From assembly GCF_004000905.1 (NCBI RefSeq), contig NZ_BIMD01000021.1, positions 1-64,000 on the forward strand: a stretch of DNA of 64,000 nucleotides, written 5' to 3'. This document shows positions 49,181-58,851 of this stretch, one piece after another. The translations under genes and the position numbers were made by a program. Position 1 is the first letter of the stretch. Each line of letters starts with the position of its first letter. This stretch comes from Paenibacillus humicus NBRC 102415 (GTDB lineage Bacteria > Bacillota > Bacilli > Paenibacillales > Paenibacillaceae). The notes under the pieces were generated by a model. That model worked only from the letters and a program-made list of their open reading frames with translations, made no database searches and was not told the origin of the DNA.

Positions 49181-49617
49181 TGCAAACCCTTTATCCGTCT
49201 CCGCCCCATTCGTTCCGATATGAGCTGCATAAGGAGTTTCATTTTGCAGCGGCCCATTATATTCCCGCCGAAGAGGCGGGCAGCTGCAGCCGCGTGCACG
49301 GCCATACCTATTACGCCGATGTGACGGTTGCCGGCGACAAACTGGACGGCTGCGGCTTCCTTGTCAATTTCTCCGAGGTCAAACGGCTTGTCCGCGACCG
49401 GTTCGACCACCGTCTGCTCAACGACGACGAGCGGTTCGGCTCGGAGGCTGCCGACGATCCGGAGACGTTCCCGACGACCGAAGTCGTGGCGCGAACGGTA
49501 TGGCAGCTGGTGCAGGAAGAGCTGGACCGGCGCGGCAACGGCGCCCGCTGCCTGCAGGTGTTCCTGCGGGAAACGCCGTCCAGCTACGTCATCTACCGTC
49601 CCGAGGCCGTCCGATGA
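49180..49617 (+). CDS. queD: 6-carboxy-5,6,7,8-tetrahydropterin synthase
   Basis: QueD converts dihydroneopterin triphosphate to 6-carboxytetrahydropterin. The 145-residue protein carries the zinc His ligands in FHFAAAHY and VHGHTYYADV and the catalytic Cys just before them (SCSRVHGHTY). NFSEVKRLVRDRFDHRLLND is the conserved central helix. It overlaps queC by one base and queE by four bases. Confidence 0.94.
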   Translation: MQTLYPSPPHSFRYELHKEFHFAAAHYIPAEEAGSCSRVHGHTYYADVTVAGDKLDGCGFLVNFSEVKRLVRDRFDHRLLNDDERFGSEAADDPETFPTTEVVARTVWQLVQEELDRRGNGARCLQVFLRETPSSYVIYRPEAVR

Positions 49618-50600
49618 GCGGGGCTCAGATCGGAGCCGGCCGAGAGGAAGCGGCGGGGCAGGGCGCATTTGCGCCTGGCGCCGGTTCGGGCATCGAGGAG
49701 CAGGCAGCATCCGCAGCTGCCGCTGGTTCGGGAATTGCGGAGCAGGGTGTAACCGACGTGGACGCCGGTTCGGGCATGGAGGAGCAGGCTGCATCCGCGC
49801 CTCCTTCCGGTTCAGGCATCGCGGCGCAGGTGCCCGCCTTGGCAGCATCCAGCGCTGCGGGAAAGCCTTCCGTTCGCGGACGAATTCCGGTGCTGGAGAT
49901 TTTCGGCCCTACCGTGCAGGGCGAGGGCATGGTCATCGGCGTCAAGACGATGTTCGTCCGGACGGCTGGCTGCGACTACAGCTGCTCCTGGTGCGATTCC
50001 GCCTTTACGTGGGACGGATCGGCGAAGGACGAGATCCGCTGGATGGAGCCGGAAGAAATCGCCGGGGAGCTCGAACGGCTGGCAGGCGGCAGGACGCCCG
50101 GCCACGTCACGCTCTCGGGCGGCAATCCGGCGCTGCTCCGTCCTCTCGGCGGGTTGATCGACCTCTTGCATTCGCGCGGAGCGCTTGTGGCCCTCGAGAC
50201 GCAAGGAAGCCGCTGGCAGGACTGGTTCGCGGACATTGACGAGCTCACCCTGTCGCCGAAGCCGCCTAGTTCCGGGATGGACACGGATTGGACGGTACTG
50301 GAGACTATCGCGGCGAGACTGGCGGAGGCCGGCCGGCTGCCGTCGTTGAAGGTCGTCGTCATGAGCGCGGAGGACCTCGCTTATGCGAAGGAGGTTCATC
50401 GGCGCTTCCCGGAGATTCCGATGTTCCTGCAAGCCGGCAACGATCGGCTCGAGGAGCCGGATGCGGCGGCGCTCCGCAATTATTTGGCTGATCGATACGA
50501 GCGGCTGGTGGATATGGTCATGGACGATCCGGAGTGGAGCCGGGTACGCGTGCTGCCTCAGTTGCATGCGTGGCTTTGGGGCAACAAGCGGGGCGTTTAG
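49614..50600 (+). CDS. queE: 7-carboxy-7-deazaguanine synthase with a long repetitive N-terminal extension
   Basis: QueE is a radical SAM enzyme that rearranges 6-carboxytetrahydropterin to 7-carboxy-7-deazaguanine. The iron-sulfur motif C120-x3-C124-x2-C127 (AGCDYSCSWCDSAF), the substrate segment IFGPTVQGEGM and the SAM-binding LSGGNPALL are present. The family usually starts near IPVLEIFGPTVQGEG; here about 90 extra residues precede it, containing GSGIEEQAASA-type repeats. The ATG at 49614 overlaps the queD stop. A start inside the extension is possible but no clear site was seen. Confidence 0.9.
   Translation: MSGAQIGAGREEAAGQGAFAPGAGSGIEEQAASAAAAGSGIAEQGVTDVDAGSGMEEQAASAPPSGSGIAAQVPALAASSAAGKPSVRGRIPVLEIFGPTVQGEGMVIGVKTMFVRTAGCDYSCSWCDSAFTWDGSAKDEIRWMEPEEIAGELERLAGGRTPGHVTLSGGNPALLRPLGGLIDLLHSRGALVALETQGSRWQDWFADIDELTLSPKPPSSGMDTDWTVLETIAARLAEAGRLPSLKVVVMSAEDLAYAKEVHRRFPEIPMFLQAGNDRLEEPDAAALRNYLADRYERLVDMVMDDPEWSRVRVLPQLHAWLWGNKRGV
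49675..49850. repeat. in-frame repeats in the queE N-terminus
   Basis: About four units beginning GGTTCGGGCATCGAGGAGCA-like at roughly 49681, 49723, 49768 and 49813 encode GSGIEEQ-type repeats. Spacing is 42-45 bp, in multiples of three. They resemble the in-frame expansion in mqnD in style but not in sequence. Confidence 0.78.
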
Positions 50601-50634
50601 CGGTAGGGAGTGAAGGAAGCCTTCTCCCCGGCAG

Positions 50635-50667
50635 AGCAAAAATGCCCTCCCCAGGATAGGGGGGCAT
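50635..50667. terminator. terminator between queE and the convergent membrane gene
   Basis: ATGCCCTCCCC pairs with GGGGGGCAT (50642-50667) with an internal bulge around AGGATA. On the minus strand it is followed by TTTTTGCT, so it best serves the gene transcribed leftward, and it may help to end queE. Confidence 0.72.
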
Positions 50668-50839
50668 GGATGCTTTCGGGTTGCTTTCGTTCATGGGATG
50701 CGGCATGAAAAGACTGCAGATTCAATCCGGGTCGAGCTCATTCCGCAGGATGGCATTCCGGCAAGACGAGGCCATAGCTCCCAAAGCGATATGCGGGAAA
50801 TTCAGGCTTTGCCGGCAGTCACATTCGGCCGGCCGGGCA

Positions 50840-52324
50840 TCAGGTCGGCTTTTTCCCGTTCACCTGGAACACGGAGCCGTAGTCGCCGGAATAGATCGGC
50901 GATCCGTATTTGCTCAGCCAGGTCGTGTAGAAGCGGCTGGAGGCGTTTTTGCGTGTGACGATGACGTAGTCGGGATGGTTGGCGTCCACAAGATCGGTGA
51001 CGTATACCGGGAAGCCGTACATGGACTGCTCGAAGGCGGTCCAGCCGAAGACGGTTTTGGTCGCGTCCGTAATGAACGGATCCTGCCGCCCGTCCGCCAG
51101 CACGTCGCCGCCGCGGAACATGACATAACCGGAGGAGCCGTACAGCGTCATGACCTTGGGCCTCGCAGGGCCTTGGAAATGCTCCAGGATGTAGTCCATT
51201 TCCTTCACCGGGTACTTGTAGGAGTTCGGCTGCGGCGTATGCTGGAAGTTGTAGACGACGTTCACGCCGAGCCCCAGTACGAGACCGATGATCAGCGGCT
51301 TCACGCTGAGGCTGAGCCGGAAACGGCGCAGCCCGGGAACCGACTCGATGACGGCCGCGGCAAAGTACAGGACGAACAGCCACATGAAGAAATGATACTT
51401 GTAGTTGGACACGCCGAGGAAAAAGATGCCCATCATGAAGATGAAGCGGAAAAACCGCTTGTGGATCGAGAACGGCAGCAGCGCGACGAATGCCAGCAGC
51501 ATGCAGGTCGCGGCCAGATTGCCCATGCTGTTGAACTGGATGGCCTTCCACTCGTTGATGAGCAGGTTGAAGTTGCCGTGCGTCACCGTGAGGATGAAGA
51601 AGATGCTTTTCGGTCCTGCCGCATTCAGGAAGCCGGCGCCGATGACCGTGACCGCAACGACCAGCCAACGCCAGCCGATGCGCCGGTTCAGCAGCTTGCG
51701 GGTAACGAGGCTTTCCAGCAGCGCCATTCCCATGAACACGATGATGACCGGCCAGACGCCGGAGTGGAAATTGGCGATCAGCAGCGAGATGAGCGGGAGC
51801 AGTACCATGTAGCGGGCAGCCGGCTTGATCTGGAATTCGCGCAGGAAAACGAAGAACCAGACGATGAGAAACGCGGAGATCATTTGCGGCCGGGTCGTGA
51901 AGTAAATGTCGTAGATGCCCCACATGACAGGCAGCAGGAGCAGCATCAGGATCGGCTCGCGGCCCCGGGACGGCAGGCCGAGCTCCTTGCGCGAGACGAG
52001 CATCATGCGGTAGAGGCCGAGCACGAGCAGAATCATGCAGGCGGCGGTAAGCAGGTAGGTGCCGGCCCAGCCGAAGGCATCGTACAGCAGCGCGATGACG
52101 GCCTGGAACCCGACCTCATGCGGAACATAAGGGAGCTTGTCGTCGCCGTAAAAGGTATGGATGGCGGTATGCGGAACCTTGCCGGCCTCCAGCATGGACT
52201 TGCCGACCTCGATATGCCAGAACGTATCCGGGTCGTTGTACGATTCGGACGGCGGCATCAGAAACACGATGACCGATAGAACGAGCGCGGCGATGACCGC
52301 CGCAGCGGCGATACGGATTTTCAT
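50840..52324 (-). CDS. polytopic membrane protein, GT-C glycosyltransferase-like
   Basis: The 494-residue protein has about ten membrane helices. Features typical of GT-C-fold lipid-linked-sugar transferases are an early exposed acidic segment (YNDPDTFWHIEVGKSML, residues about 29-45), TTRPQMISAFLIV and ANFHSGVWPVIIV. The C-terminal 120 residues form a soluble domain. The acceptor or donor is unknown. It interrupts the queuosine genes on the opposite strand, with no link to that pathway that I can see. Confidence 0.7.
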   Translation of the reverse strand: MKIRIAAAAVIAALVLSVIVFLMPPSESYNDPDTFWHIEVGKSMLEAGKVPHTAIHTFYGDDKLPYVPHEVGFQAVIALLYDAFGWAGTYLLTAACMILLVLGLYRMMLVSRKELGLPSRGREPILMLLLLPVMWGIYDIYFTTRPQMISAFLIVWFFVFLREFQIKPAARYMVLLPLISLLIANFHSGVWPVIIVFMGMALLESLVTRKLLNRRIGWRWLVVAVTVIGAGFLNAAGPKSIFFILTVTHGNFNLLINEWKAIQFNSMGNLAATCMLLAFVALLPFSIHKRFFRFIFMMGIFFLGVSNYKYHFFMWLFVLYFAAAVIESVPGLRRFRLSLSVKPLIIGLVLGLGVNVVYNFQHTPQPNSYKYPVKEMDYILEHFQGPARPKVMTLYGSSGYVMFRGGDVLADGRQDPFITDATKTVFGWTAFEQSMYGFPVYVTDLVDANHPDYVIVTRKNASSRFYTTWLSKYGSPIYSGDYGSVFQVNGKKPT

Positions 52325-52587
52325 GGGGATGCTCCTTGCCGGTATGGTCTTGGAATGGACAATCAGTTCCCTTCATTATAGGGGCGCAGGAATGCTCCGG
52401 CAATGGAGCTCTCCGGATCCTCCTTTCAACGTTGGGGAAGAGAGAGGTTGCAGGTACGCGGGGCTGAGGGCGGGCAGCAGGAATTGCGGAGACGGGTTGA
52501 AGTCCTTTGCAAGCGGCAAGGAAACATCCATGTACGGAACAACGCGGCAGCGATGTGTACAACAATGCAGCACCTGCGTCACAACAG

Positions 52588-52656
52588 CGCAGCATCTATG
52601 CACACAGCAACGCAGCATCTATGCACACAGCAACGCAGCATCTATGCACACAACAG
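52588..52656. repeat. 23-bp tandem repeat in the queF leader
   Basis: CGCAGCATCTATGCACACAG-type units begin at 52588, 52611 and 52634 with period 23 bp. The whole 425-bp space between the membrane gene and queF (52325-52749) contains no gene. No second preQ1 aptamer was seen before queF. Confidence 0.88.
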
Positions 52657-52749
52657 CATGGCCTCAAGCAGACAAGAAGACTAGAAGGCCGCCATAGCAG
52701 ACCGCACAGACATAGCAGATCAATTGAAATCCAGAAAGGAAGATAATCC

Positions 52750-53256
52750 ATGAACGAACAACAAGGACGCTCGCAAGCCGAATTGGACGGCGTCACGCTG
52801 CTGGGCAACCAAGGGACGAAGTACCCTTCCACGTATGCCCCGGAGGTGCTGGAGAGCTTCGTCAACAAACATCCGGACCGGGATTACCGCGTCAAATTCA
52901 ACTGCCCCGAGTTCACGAGCCTATGCCCGATGACGGGACAGCCGGATTTTGCTACGATCTATATCGCCTACATTCCCGACAAGCTGATGGTCGAGAGCAA
53001 ATCGCTCAAGCTGTATCTGTTCAGCTTCCGCAATCACGGCGACTTCCACGAGGATTGCATGAACATCATCATGAACGACCTCATCAAGCTGATGGAGCCT
53101 CGCTACATCGAAGTATGGGGCAAGTTCACTCCGCGCGGCGGCATTTCCATCGATCCCTACTGCAACTGGGGCAAGCCGGGCACGAAATACGAGCAGATGG
53201 CGGAATACCGCATGATGAACCTGGATCTGTATCCGGAGAAAGTAGACAACCGGTAG
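52750..53256 (+). CDS. queF: NADPH-dependent 7-cyano-7-deazaguanine reductase
   Basis: QueF reduces preQ0 to preQ1. The 168-residue protein is the short single-domain type: catalytic Cys in [15 protein letters not shown], the NADPH-binding region [22 protein letters not shown] and the C-terminal YTP-like [16 protein letters not shown]. It is 2.1 kb from queE and not within the riboswitch operon, so it has its own promoter. AGGAAG precedes the ATG. Confidence 0.95.
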   Translation: MNEQQGRSQAELDGVTLLGNQGTKYPSTYAPEVLESFVNKHPDRDYRVKFNCPEFTSLCPMTGQPDFATIYIAYIPDKLMVESKSLKLYLFSFRNHGDFHEDCMNIIMNDLIKLMEPRYIEVWGKFTPRGGISIDPYCNWGKPGTKYEQMAEYRMMNLDLYPEKVDNR

Positions 53257-53356
53257 GGAATCGACAGCCAAAAATAGCGGGTGCAGGATGATACGGATAT
53301 AGAAGGAATAGATGAGGGCGGAATGCTTGGATTACAGCTTTCCCTGGAGGAAAGAA

Positions 53357-53569
53357 ATGAAAAGGAAACGATTCTTCACCTGGACTTCGTTGAGTTTGTG
53401 GGTGACGCCTGTTCTGCTCTACGGTTTCTATCTTTCCTTCTATTACAGGACAATTCATTTTGTACAGGACCCCGACTTTCATCCACTCGCCGGCAATAGC
53501 CTCATTTATATCTCTTGGTTTGGATTCGGATTGACGTATAATTTGATTTCTTATTATAGGACAAAATGA
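53357..53569 (+). CDS. small membrane protein, 70 residues
   Basis: Two hydrophobic segments (about 10-30 and 47-65) and a basic N-terminus (MKRKRFF) suggest a small two-helix membrane protein. The ATG at 53357 is preceded by GGAGGAAAG. I do not recognise the family. A terminator follows the stop. Confidence 0.6.
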   Translation: MKRKRFFTWTSLSLWVTPVLLYGFYLSFYYRTIHFVQDPDFHPLAGNSLIYISWFGFGLTYNLISYYRTK

Positions 53570-53605
53570 AAGAGAGCGCTCCATGATGGGGCGCTCTCTT
53601 CGTTT
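53569..53605. terminator. bidirectional terminator
   Basis: AAGAGAGCGC pairs with GCGCTCTCTT around CCATGATGGG-like loop sequence. It sits between the small membrane protein gene and the convergent permease remnant. Confidence 0.85.
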
Positions 53606-54296
53606 ATTCCTGCCTTGGTGTCAGGTCGCATTCCTCCAGCTTGAGGAGCTTGGTCTTATGTTTCCACTTATGCCCCAGCCAGATGGCTAGGAACAGCGGC
53701 AAGCCGAAGTAGGAGGCGGCGATGAACGCCCAGTCGACTTTCCCGTCCTCGATGCCGCCGACGAATTGGCCGCCGATGACGGCGATGCAGAGAATCATGG
53801 CGAGAACCGGGCCGAATGGATACCATTTGGCCCGGTAAGGCAGCTCGTCGAGCGAGCGGCTTTGGGCCTTCCAGGCGCGCCGAAAGCGGTAATGGCTCAC
53901 CGCGATGCCGAGCCAGACGATGAACCCGGACATGCCCGATGCGTTGAGCAGCCAGACGTAGACGACGCCGTCGCCGAACAGGGATGCGAGGAACGCGAGT
54001 AGGCCGAAGGCGCTCGTCACAAGCAGAGCGGCGAAGGGGACGCCGCGACGGTTAAGGCGAGCCAGCCAGCGAAGAGCTTTGCCCTCCTTGGCAAGCACCC
54101 ACAGCATGCGGGTCGAGGCGTACAGGCCGGAGTTGCCGGCCGAGAGCACCGAGGTCAGGATGACAGCGTTCATGACGGATGCTGCGATGCTGAGGCCTGC
54201 CTTCTCGAATACGATCGTGAACGGACTCATGCGGACTTCGTCGCTGGCCAACTCGGGAGCGGTGTAAGGAATGAGCAGGCCGATGACGAAGGAATT
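53604..54296 (-). pseudogene. 5'-truncated lysine/amino-acid permease (LysP type)
   Basis: The frame encodes the C-terminal half of an APC-family lysine permease: SFVIGLLIPYTAPELASDEVRMSPFTIVFEKAGLSIAA, then VMNAVILTSVLSAGNSGLYASTRML, RRGVPFAALLVTSAFG and LLNASGMSGFIVWLGIAVSHYRFRRAW. Homology-like sequence starts abruptly about 15 bp downstream of the terminator of the protease gene. The first about 250 residues of the family are missing, and the first usable start codon (TTG at 54251) lies inside the remaining sequence. It cannot make a full permease. Confidence 0.85.
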
Positions 54297-54304
54297 TATT
54301 TCCG

Positions 54305-54343
54305 GACAGAAAAAAACACCTGATCCCGTGGGGGATCAGGTGC
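54305..54343 (-). terminator. terminator after the S8 protease gene
   Basis: ACCTGATCCC pairs with GGGATCAGGT around a short loop, followed on the minus strand by seven Ts. It ends 16 bp after the protease stop codon. Confidence 0.9.
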
Positions 54344-54358
54344 CGGGAAGAGCTGGAT

Positions 54359-57300
54359 TTAGATCAGCTTGCCGCCTTGAAGCAGCTTGTAGATGACGGT
54401 TGCGGCCGCTTCGCGGGTCGTAGGAGCTGCCGGCTGGAACACGGTGGAACCGTTCGCCGAGGAGCCTTCCATGAGACCTGCCGCCGTTACAAAGGCAATG
54501 CTGTCCTTCGCAAAGGCGCCGAAGCTTGCAGCGTCGCCATAGGTGCTGATTTTGCCGCCGGTTGCTTTGATATCAAGCAGAGTGGAGGCTTTGGCCAGCA
54601 TGACGGACAGTTCCTGGCGGCTGATGATGCCGTCCGGACGGAAGGTGCCGTCGTTGTAGCCGTTAATCAGGCCGGCTGCATAAGCAGCATTTACAGCATC
54701 ACTGTACCATGCGCCGGATTTGAGGTCGGTGAATGGAGCAGAGGACGTCGTGCTGAGGCCGAGGCCGCGCGTCAGCATTGCAGCGAATTCAGCGCGTGTG
54801 ACGGAGGACTTCGGCGAGAACTTCGTCGCAGACGTGCCGTTGATCAGCAGCTTCTCAGCCAGAGCCTGGATGCGGCTCTGAGCCCACGAAGCCGAGATGT
54901 CGTTGAACGCGACGGCTTTCTTGGCCACGGCATAGGTGGAGAAGCCAGGGCGGTTCACGACAACAGTCGTCGTTCCGTCTTCATTGGCAGCGAATACGGC
55001 TGGAGCCGGTGCTTCCTTGCCGTTCTCGAGGAACAGGACGCCGGCTTTGTCAGCCGATACGCCTTTGTCCAGCGTGAACGAGCGTTTGATGAAGGTCGAA
55101 GCAGGTACGCTAATTTCTTTGGATACAGAACCGGTTACAACGTTCACTTGGAACGTAACCGGAGTGCCAACGACGCTAGCTGTTGCAAATTTGGAGTCGG
55201 CAGCCTTTTGGATGATAAGCTCAAGGCCGCTTCCTGCCGGTACCGATTTCAGGAGCGAGAGCGGAAGCTCAAGCGTCTCTGTGCCTGTCGTCAAGTAGAG
55301 CGAGCTGCCTGCTGGAGCAGTGGACAGCAGTTGAACTTGATCGGCAGGCAGGCTCAGCTTGGAAGCTTTGCCGGCTTCGGCAGCTGCGCTGACGACAAGA
55401 GCCAGCTTGGTCGTACCGGTACCGATTGCGGCTTGCAGATCCGCGTAGGTTACTGCAGTCACCGTTGCGGAAGCTTCGGACGCGGTCGCGGATTTAACGG
55501 CGACCTGCTGTTGGCCTTGACCAACGACAGCCTTCAGGGAAGCCGTTGCATCCGATGGAGCAGGGGTTGGCGATGGAGCGGGAGCAGCTCCTGTGCCCGG
55601 GAAGAAGATCGGGCCGGTCGACGTACGGGCTACGGAGAACGGAAGGTAGCCGATCGTTTGGGCAGCGATTTTGCCTTTGACGATCTTGTATGCGGCAACG
55701 TTGATGCCGTACTGGCCGTCCTTCAGCTGTGCGGTCGTTGTGTTTCCTTTCTCGTCATCGATCTTGTACGTGCCGTCGAAGCGGCTTGTATAGACCTTGG
55801 AGTCGAGGACGGAACCGGATGAATAAGCGTCGGTATACGTAACATAACCGACTGTATCGTCATTGATGTCGTTGATGGTGATTTCGTAATAGTTCATGCC
55901 TTGCGCAGCAAGGCGGAACGAGATGTCCATGAAGTCGTTGATGCCGTCTCCGTTAGGGGAGAGCTGGCGAGTCGACAGCGTCAGATCCTGGATGCCGTAG
56001 CCGGTATCCGGCTTCTGATCGCCGACATGGACGACGAACGGGATATGAAGTGTCGGCAGGCCTGCAGCCGTCAGGACAACTTGTCCCTCGTAGACGCCTT
56101 CGGGCGCATCGTCTTGAGGAGCTACGCTCAGAGAGAAAGCGGATTTGCTTCCTGCGCTGGCGGAAATGGTGCCATTGACGAGACCATCCAGCGACACTTT
56201 GATTTTGCTGTTGTCCGGAGTATTGACCGGTTTATCCGAATAAGGATCGCCAGTTACTTCGCTATTAAGCGAGTAGGTGGCGTTGTAAGTAACCGCTGCA
56301 TCGGAGGTGTTGTTGACCTGCAGATTGATCGTCTTGAAATCGCTGCCTGCCTTCATGACTCCAAAGCTGGCGTTGTCGCCGTAGTTCGTCGTCGGAACAG
56401 GGTTCATCTCTTTGTCATAGAGAACAAGCTGCTCCACCGTTTGCAGAACGGCAGGAGTTTTGATCGCTTCCGCGATGTTCACGCGTCCTGCTCCTTGGGA
56501 ATACACATCGTACAAGGTACCTTCCGCGTCGGAGATCGGATCAGCCGTATTGGCGAGTGCCGCGCGGATTTCGAATGGAGTCCAATCCGGATGCTCCTGC
56601 TGGAGCAGGGCAGCGAGCCCGGCAACATGCGGCGTCGCCATGCTGGTGCCGCTGATGCGATTGTAGGCTTCCGCATAGCTGGCTTCAGGATTCGTCTTGC
56701 CGTATGCCGGCCAAGTGGACAAGATGTTCACGCCCGGGGCGGAGAAGTCCGGCTTGATGCCGAGAATGCCGTCCGAGTTCGGGCCGCGCGAGCTGAAGTC
56801 GGCCATATGGTCGCCTTGATCCACCGTTTTTGGATAGATGGAATCAAATGCGAGCTTGAGGCTGGCGCCTTGGTTGGCTTTCAAGAAGCGAGCCAGCGCG
56901 CGTCCTTTGGATCCTTCGAGATCAAAAGCAGGAATGAATTGCAGGCTGTCGCCCAGATAAGCCGTCGGGCCGATCCAGGAATCGCGTCCCGCAATGCTTT
57001 CGCTCAGATTGGCCGTATTCGCATCGGTTGTCAGCGCATTGCCGTTGAAGATGACGATAGCCTTGGCTTGATGCTCCTTGGCGATGGCAATTTTGTCGAC
57101 AAACGCCAGCGTGCCACGGGAAACGAAGACGATTTTATCTTTTACGTCGAGGCCTTTGTAATCCGCCTCGGCTCCGAGATTGGCGTAAACGGCTGCCTGC
57201 TCCTCGCTTCCAATCAAGGAGGCGAAGTCTTCTTTGCCGGTATACCAGCCCATGACGTTCAGGGCGTTGTTGGTATACACGCTGCCCGCAACCGTGCCGG

Positions 57301-58480
57301 CGGAGTTGTAGACCGAAGCGCTGACCGATGCTCCGTAATGGTTGCTTGGGCTGGTGGCTGCTCCAACGGAAATAGCCAGCTGGCTGGAAGCGGGGGAGCC
57401 CATGGAGTAGTAGTATTGCTCTGATTCAACGGCATTGTTGCCGTTAGCCACGACAGCTACGACGCCGGCCAGGACCGCGTTGTTGATTGCGATAGAGTCG
57501 GGAGTAAATGCGTCCTTGGCATCATCGGAACCTAGAGACAGGTTGATGACATCCATTCCGTCCTGCACGGCATGCTCGATTCCGTCGATGACCTGCGCCG
57601 AGGAGCCGGAAGAGCGGCCGGTTTCTTTGTTGAAGCCGAGTACCTTGTAGACATACAGATCCGACTCGTAGGCCACGCCTTTATGGATGACATCGGAGTC
57701 GTTCTCTGCGCGGGCAGCGATCGTGCCGGACACATGCGTTCCGTGGGAGGTGCCTTTATTGCCGGTTTTTTCGTCCGGGGACTCCTCATAAGGATCATCC
57801 GTGTTGAAGTAGGAATCATGGCCGCCCTTGTAGGCGTTTTTCAGGTCCGGATGAAGGTAGTCCACACCGGTGTCGATGACGCCGACTTTGATGCCTTTGC
57901 CCGTCAGGCCGGCATCCCAAGCCTCGGGAACGCCGATCTGCTTGAGCGGATTGATGTCAAACTTGTATGTCGTTTCAGTCGCGGTAGGGGAGCTTGTCGT
58001 CGGAACGGAATAATAAGTGCGGTTCTCATAGATCGATTTCACTCCTGCAATCTGGGCAAGAGCAGGAATCTGATTGGCCGGAAGCTCGACCTCCATTCCG
58101 TTCAGCACCGTATCGAACTGGTAGGTGACCTTAAGATCGATCCCGCTTTTCTTGGCAGAGGCGATGACGCCGGATTGCTGGCGGCTGATCGCGCTCTCGG
58201 TCGCTTCGGAGCTGAGGGATTTGACGCCCATTTTTGCGGCGTATTTGCCCTCGGCGATCGTCGCTCCATCCAGCTGGACAATGACTTTGACAGGCTTGCT
58301 GGACGAGGTGTCCAGGCGGGAAGAGATCATGGCGTCGATTCCTTTGGTCAGGCTTTTGGCCAGAATACCAGAGGATACAGGCGATGCAGCGGCTTGGGCC
58401 ACGAGCGGCTGAAGCAGCAGCGCGGCAGACAGCGTGGTGGACAAAGCGGTCAGAATGACTTTGCGGCGAGACTTCTGCAA
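54359..58480 (-). CDS. cell-surface subtilisin-like (S8) protease with SLH repeats
   Basis: The 1373-residue exported protease has a signal peptide to about residue 31 (VAQAAA), an inhibitor I9 pro-domain (about 62-160), then the S8 domain with Asp203 (VIDTGVD), His246 (TSHGTHVSGT) and the Ser in ISGTSMATPHVAG near 612. A PA domain insert is at about 400-510. After this come an Fn3-like or Fn-like beta domain, a low-complexity stretch APAPSPTPAPS, a further beta domain and three SLH motifs (about 1190-1365) that tether it to secondary wall polymers. The start codon is TTG, with AGAAGG 8 bases before it. It resembles Vpr-type proteases. Confidence 0.92.
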   Translation of the reverse strand: MQKSRRKVILTALSTTLSAALLLQPLVAQAAASPVSSGILAKSLTKGIDAMISSRLDTSSSKPVKVIVQLDGATIAEGKYAAKMGVKSLSSEATESAISRQQSGVIASAKKSGIDLKVTYQFDTVLNGMEVELPANQIPALAQIAGVKSIYENRTYYSVPTTSSPTATETTYKFDINPLKQIGVPEAWDAGLTGKGIKVGVIDTGVDYLHPDLKNAYKGGHDSYFNTDDPYEESPDEKTGNKGTSHGTHVSGTIAARAENDSDVIHKGVAYESDLYVYKVLGFNKETGRSSGSSAQVIDGIEHAVQDGMDVINLSLGSDDAKDAFTPDSIAINNAVLAGVVAVVANGNNAVESEQYYYSMGSPASSQLAISVGAATSPSNHYGASVSASVYNSAGTVAGSVYTNNALNVMGWYTGKEDFASLIGSEEQAAVYANLGAEADYKGLDVKDKIVFVSRGTLAFVDKIAIAKEHQAKAIVIFNGNALTTDANTANLSESIAGRDSWIGPTAYLGDSLQFIPAFDLEGSKGRALARFLKANQGASLKLAFDSIYPKTVDQGDHMADFSSRGPNSDGILGIKPDFSAPGVNILSTWPAYGKTNPEASYAEAYNRISGTSMATPHVAGLAALLQQEHPDWTPFEIRAALANTADPISDAEGTLYDVYSQGAGRVNIAEAIKTPAVLQTVEQLVLYDKEMNPVPTTNYGDNASFGVMKAGSDFKTINLQVNNTSDAAVTYNATYSLNSEVTGDPYSDKPVNTPDNSKIKVSLDGLVNGTISASAGSKSAFSLSVAPQDDAPEGVYEGQVVLTAAGLPTLHIPFVVHVGDQKPDTGYGIQDLTLSTRQLSPNGDGINDFMDISFRLAAQGMNYYEITINDINDDTVGYVTYTDAYSSGSVLDSKVYTSRFDGTYKIDDEKGNTTTAQLKDGQYGINVAAYKIVKGKIAAQTIGYLPFSVARTSTGPIFFPGTGAAPAPSPTPAPSDATASLKAVVGQGQQQVAVKSATASEASATVTAVTYADLQAAIGTGTTKLALVVSAAAEAGKASKLSLPADQVQLLSTAPAGSSLYLTTGTETLELPLSLLKSVPAGSGLELIIQKAADSKFATASVVGTPVTFQVNVVTGSVSKEISVPASTFIKRSFTLDKGVSADKAGVLFLENGKEAPAPAVFAANEDGTTTVVVNRPGFSTYAVAKKAVAFNDISASWAQSRIQALAEKLLINGTSATKFSPKSSVTRAEFAAMLTRGLGLSTTSSAPFTDLKSGAWYSDAVNAAYAAGLINGYNDGTFRPDGIISRQELSVMLAKASTLLDIKATGGKISTYGDAASFGAFAKDSIAFVTAAGLMEGSSANGSTVFQPAAPTTREAAATVIYKLLQGGKLI

Positions 58481-58509
58481 GCAGGTACCTTCTTTCTATA
58501 AGTGTGGTG

Positions 58510-58527
58510 GCCTTCCATGTGGAAGGC
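58510..58527. promoter_or_regulatory. perfect inverted repeat in the protease 5' leader
   Basis: Arms of 8 bp around TG, centred 38 bp upstream of the TTG start. It can form a hairpin in the mRNA or be an operator. It is too close to the start codon to be ignored but has no U-run. Confidence 0.55.
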
Positions 58528-58851
58528 GTTACGAAAAATGAAAGATAACGTGACATAATTCGACAAGGAACCTATCATCTCTCGCGTGTGATAAAAGAAT
58601 ACTTCTCCAAATCTTCTTTGTCTAGTAATAATTAACAAGAATTTAAGTTTATTTTAACGTTGCCCGAATAAATCTGCAATTAGTTATTGAATTAATGCGT
58701 TAAAGCATTTAATTGATGCAGACACTTCTGTATGCGCTCTCTACTTCTTTCTTAAAGTTATCTCATAATAACAGAGGATAATAAAATAGGCCTCGCTCCA
58801 TATATACATAGGTCTGAGATCCCATCTCGAACTTCTATTTCCTCCATTATC

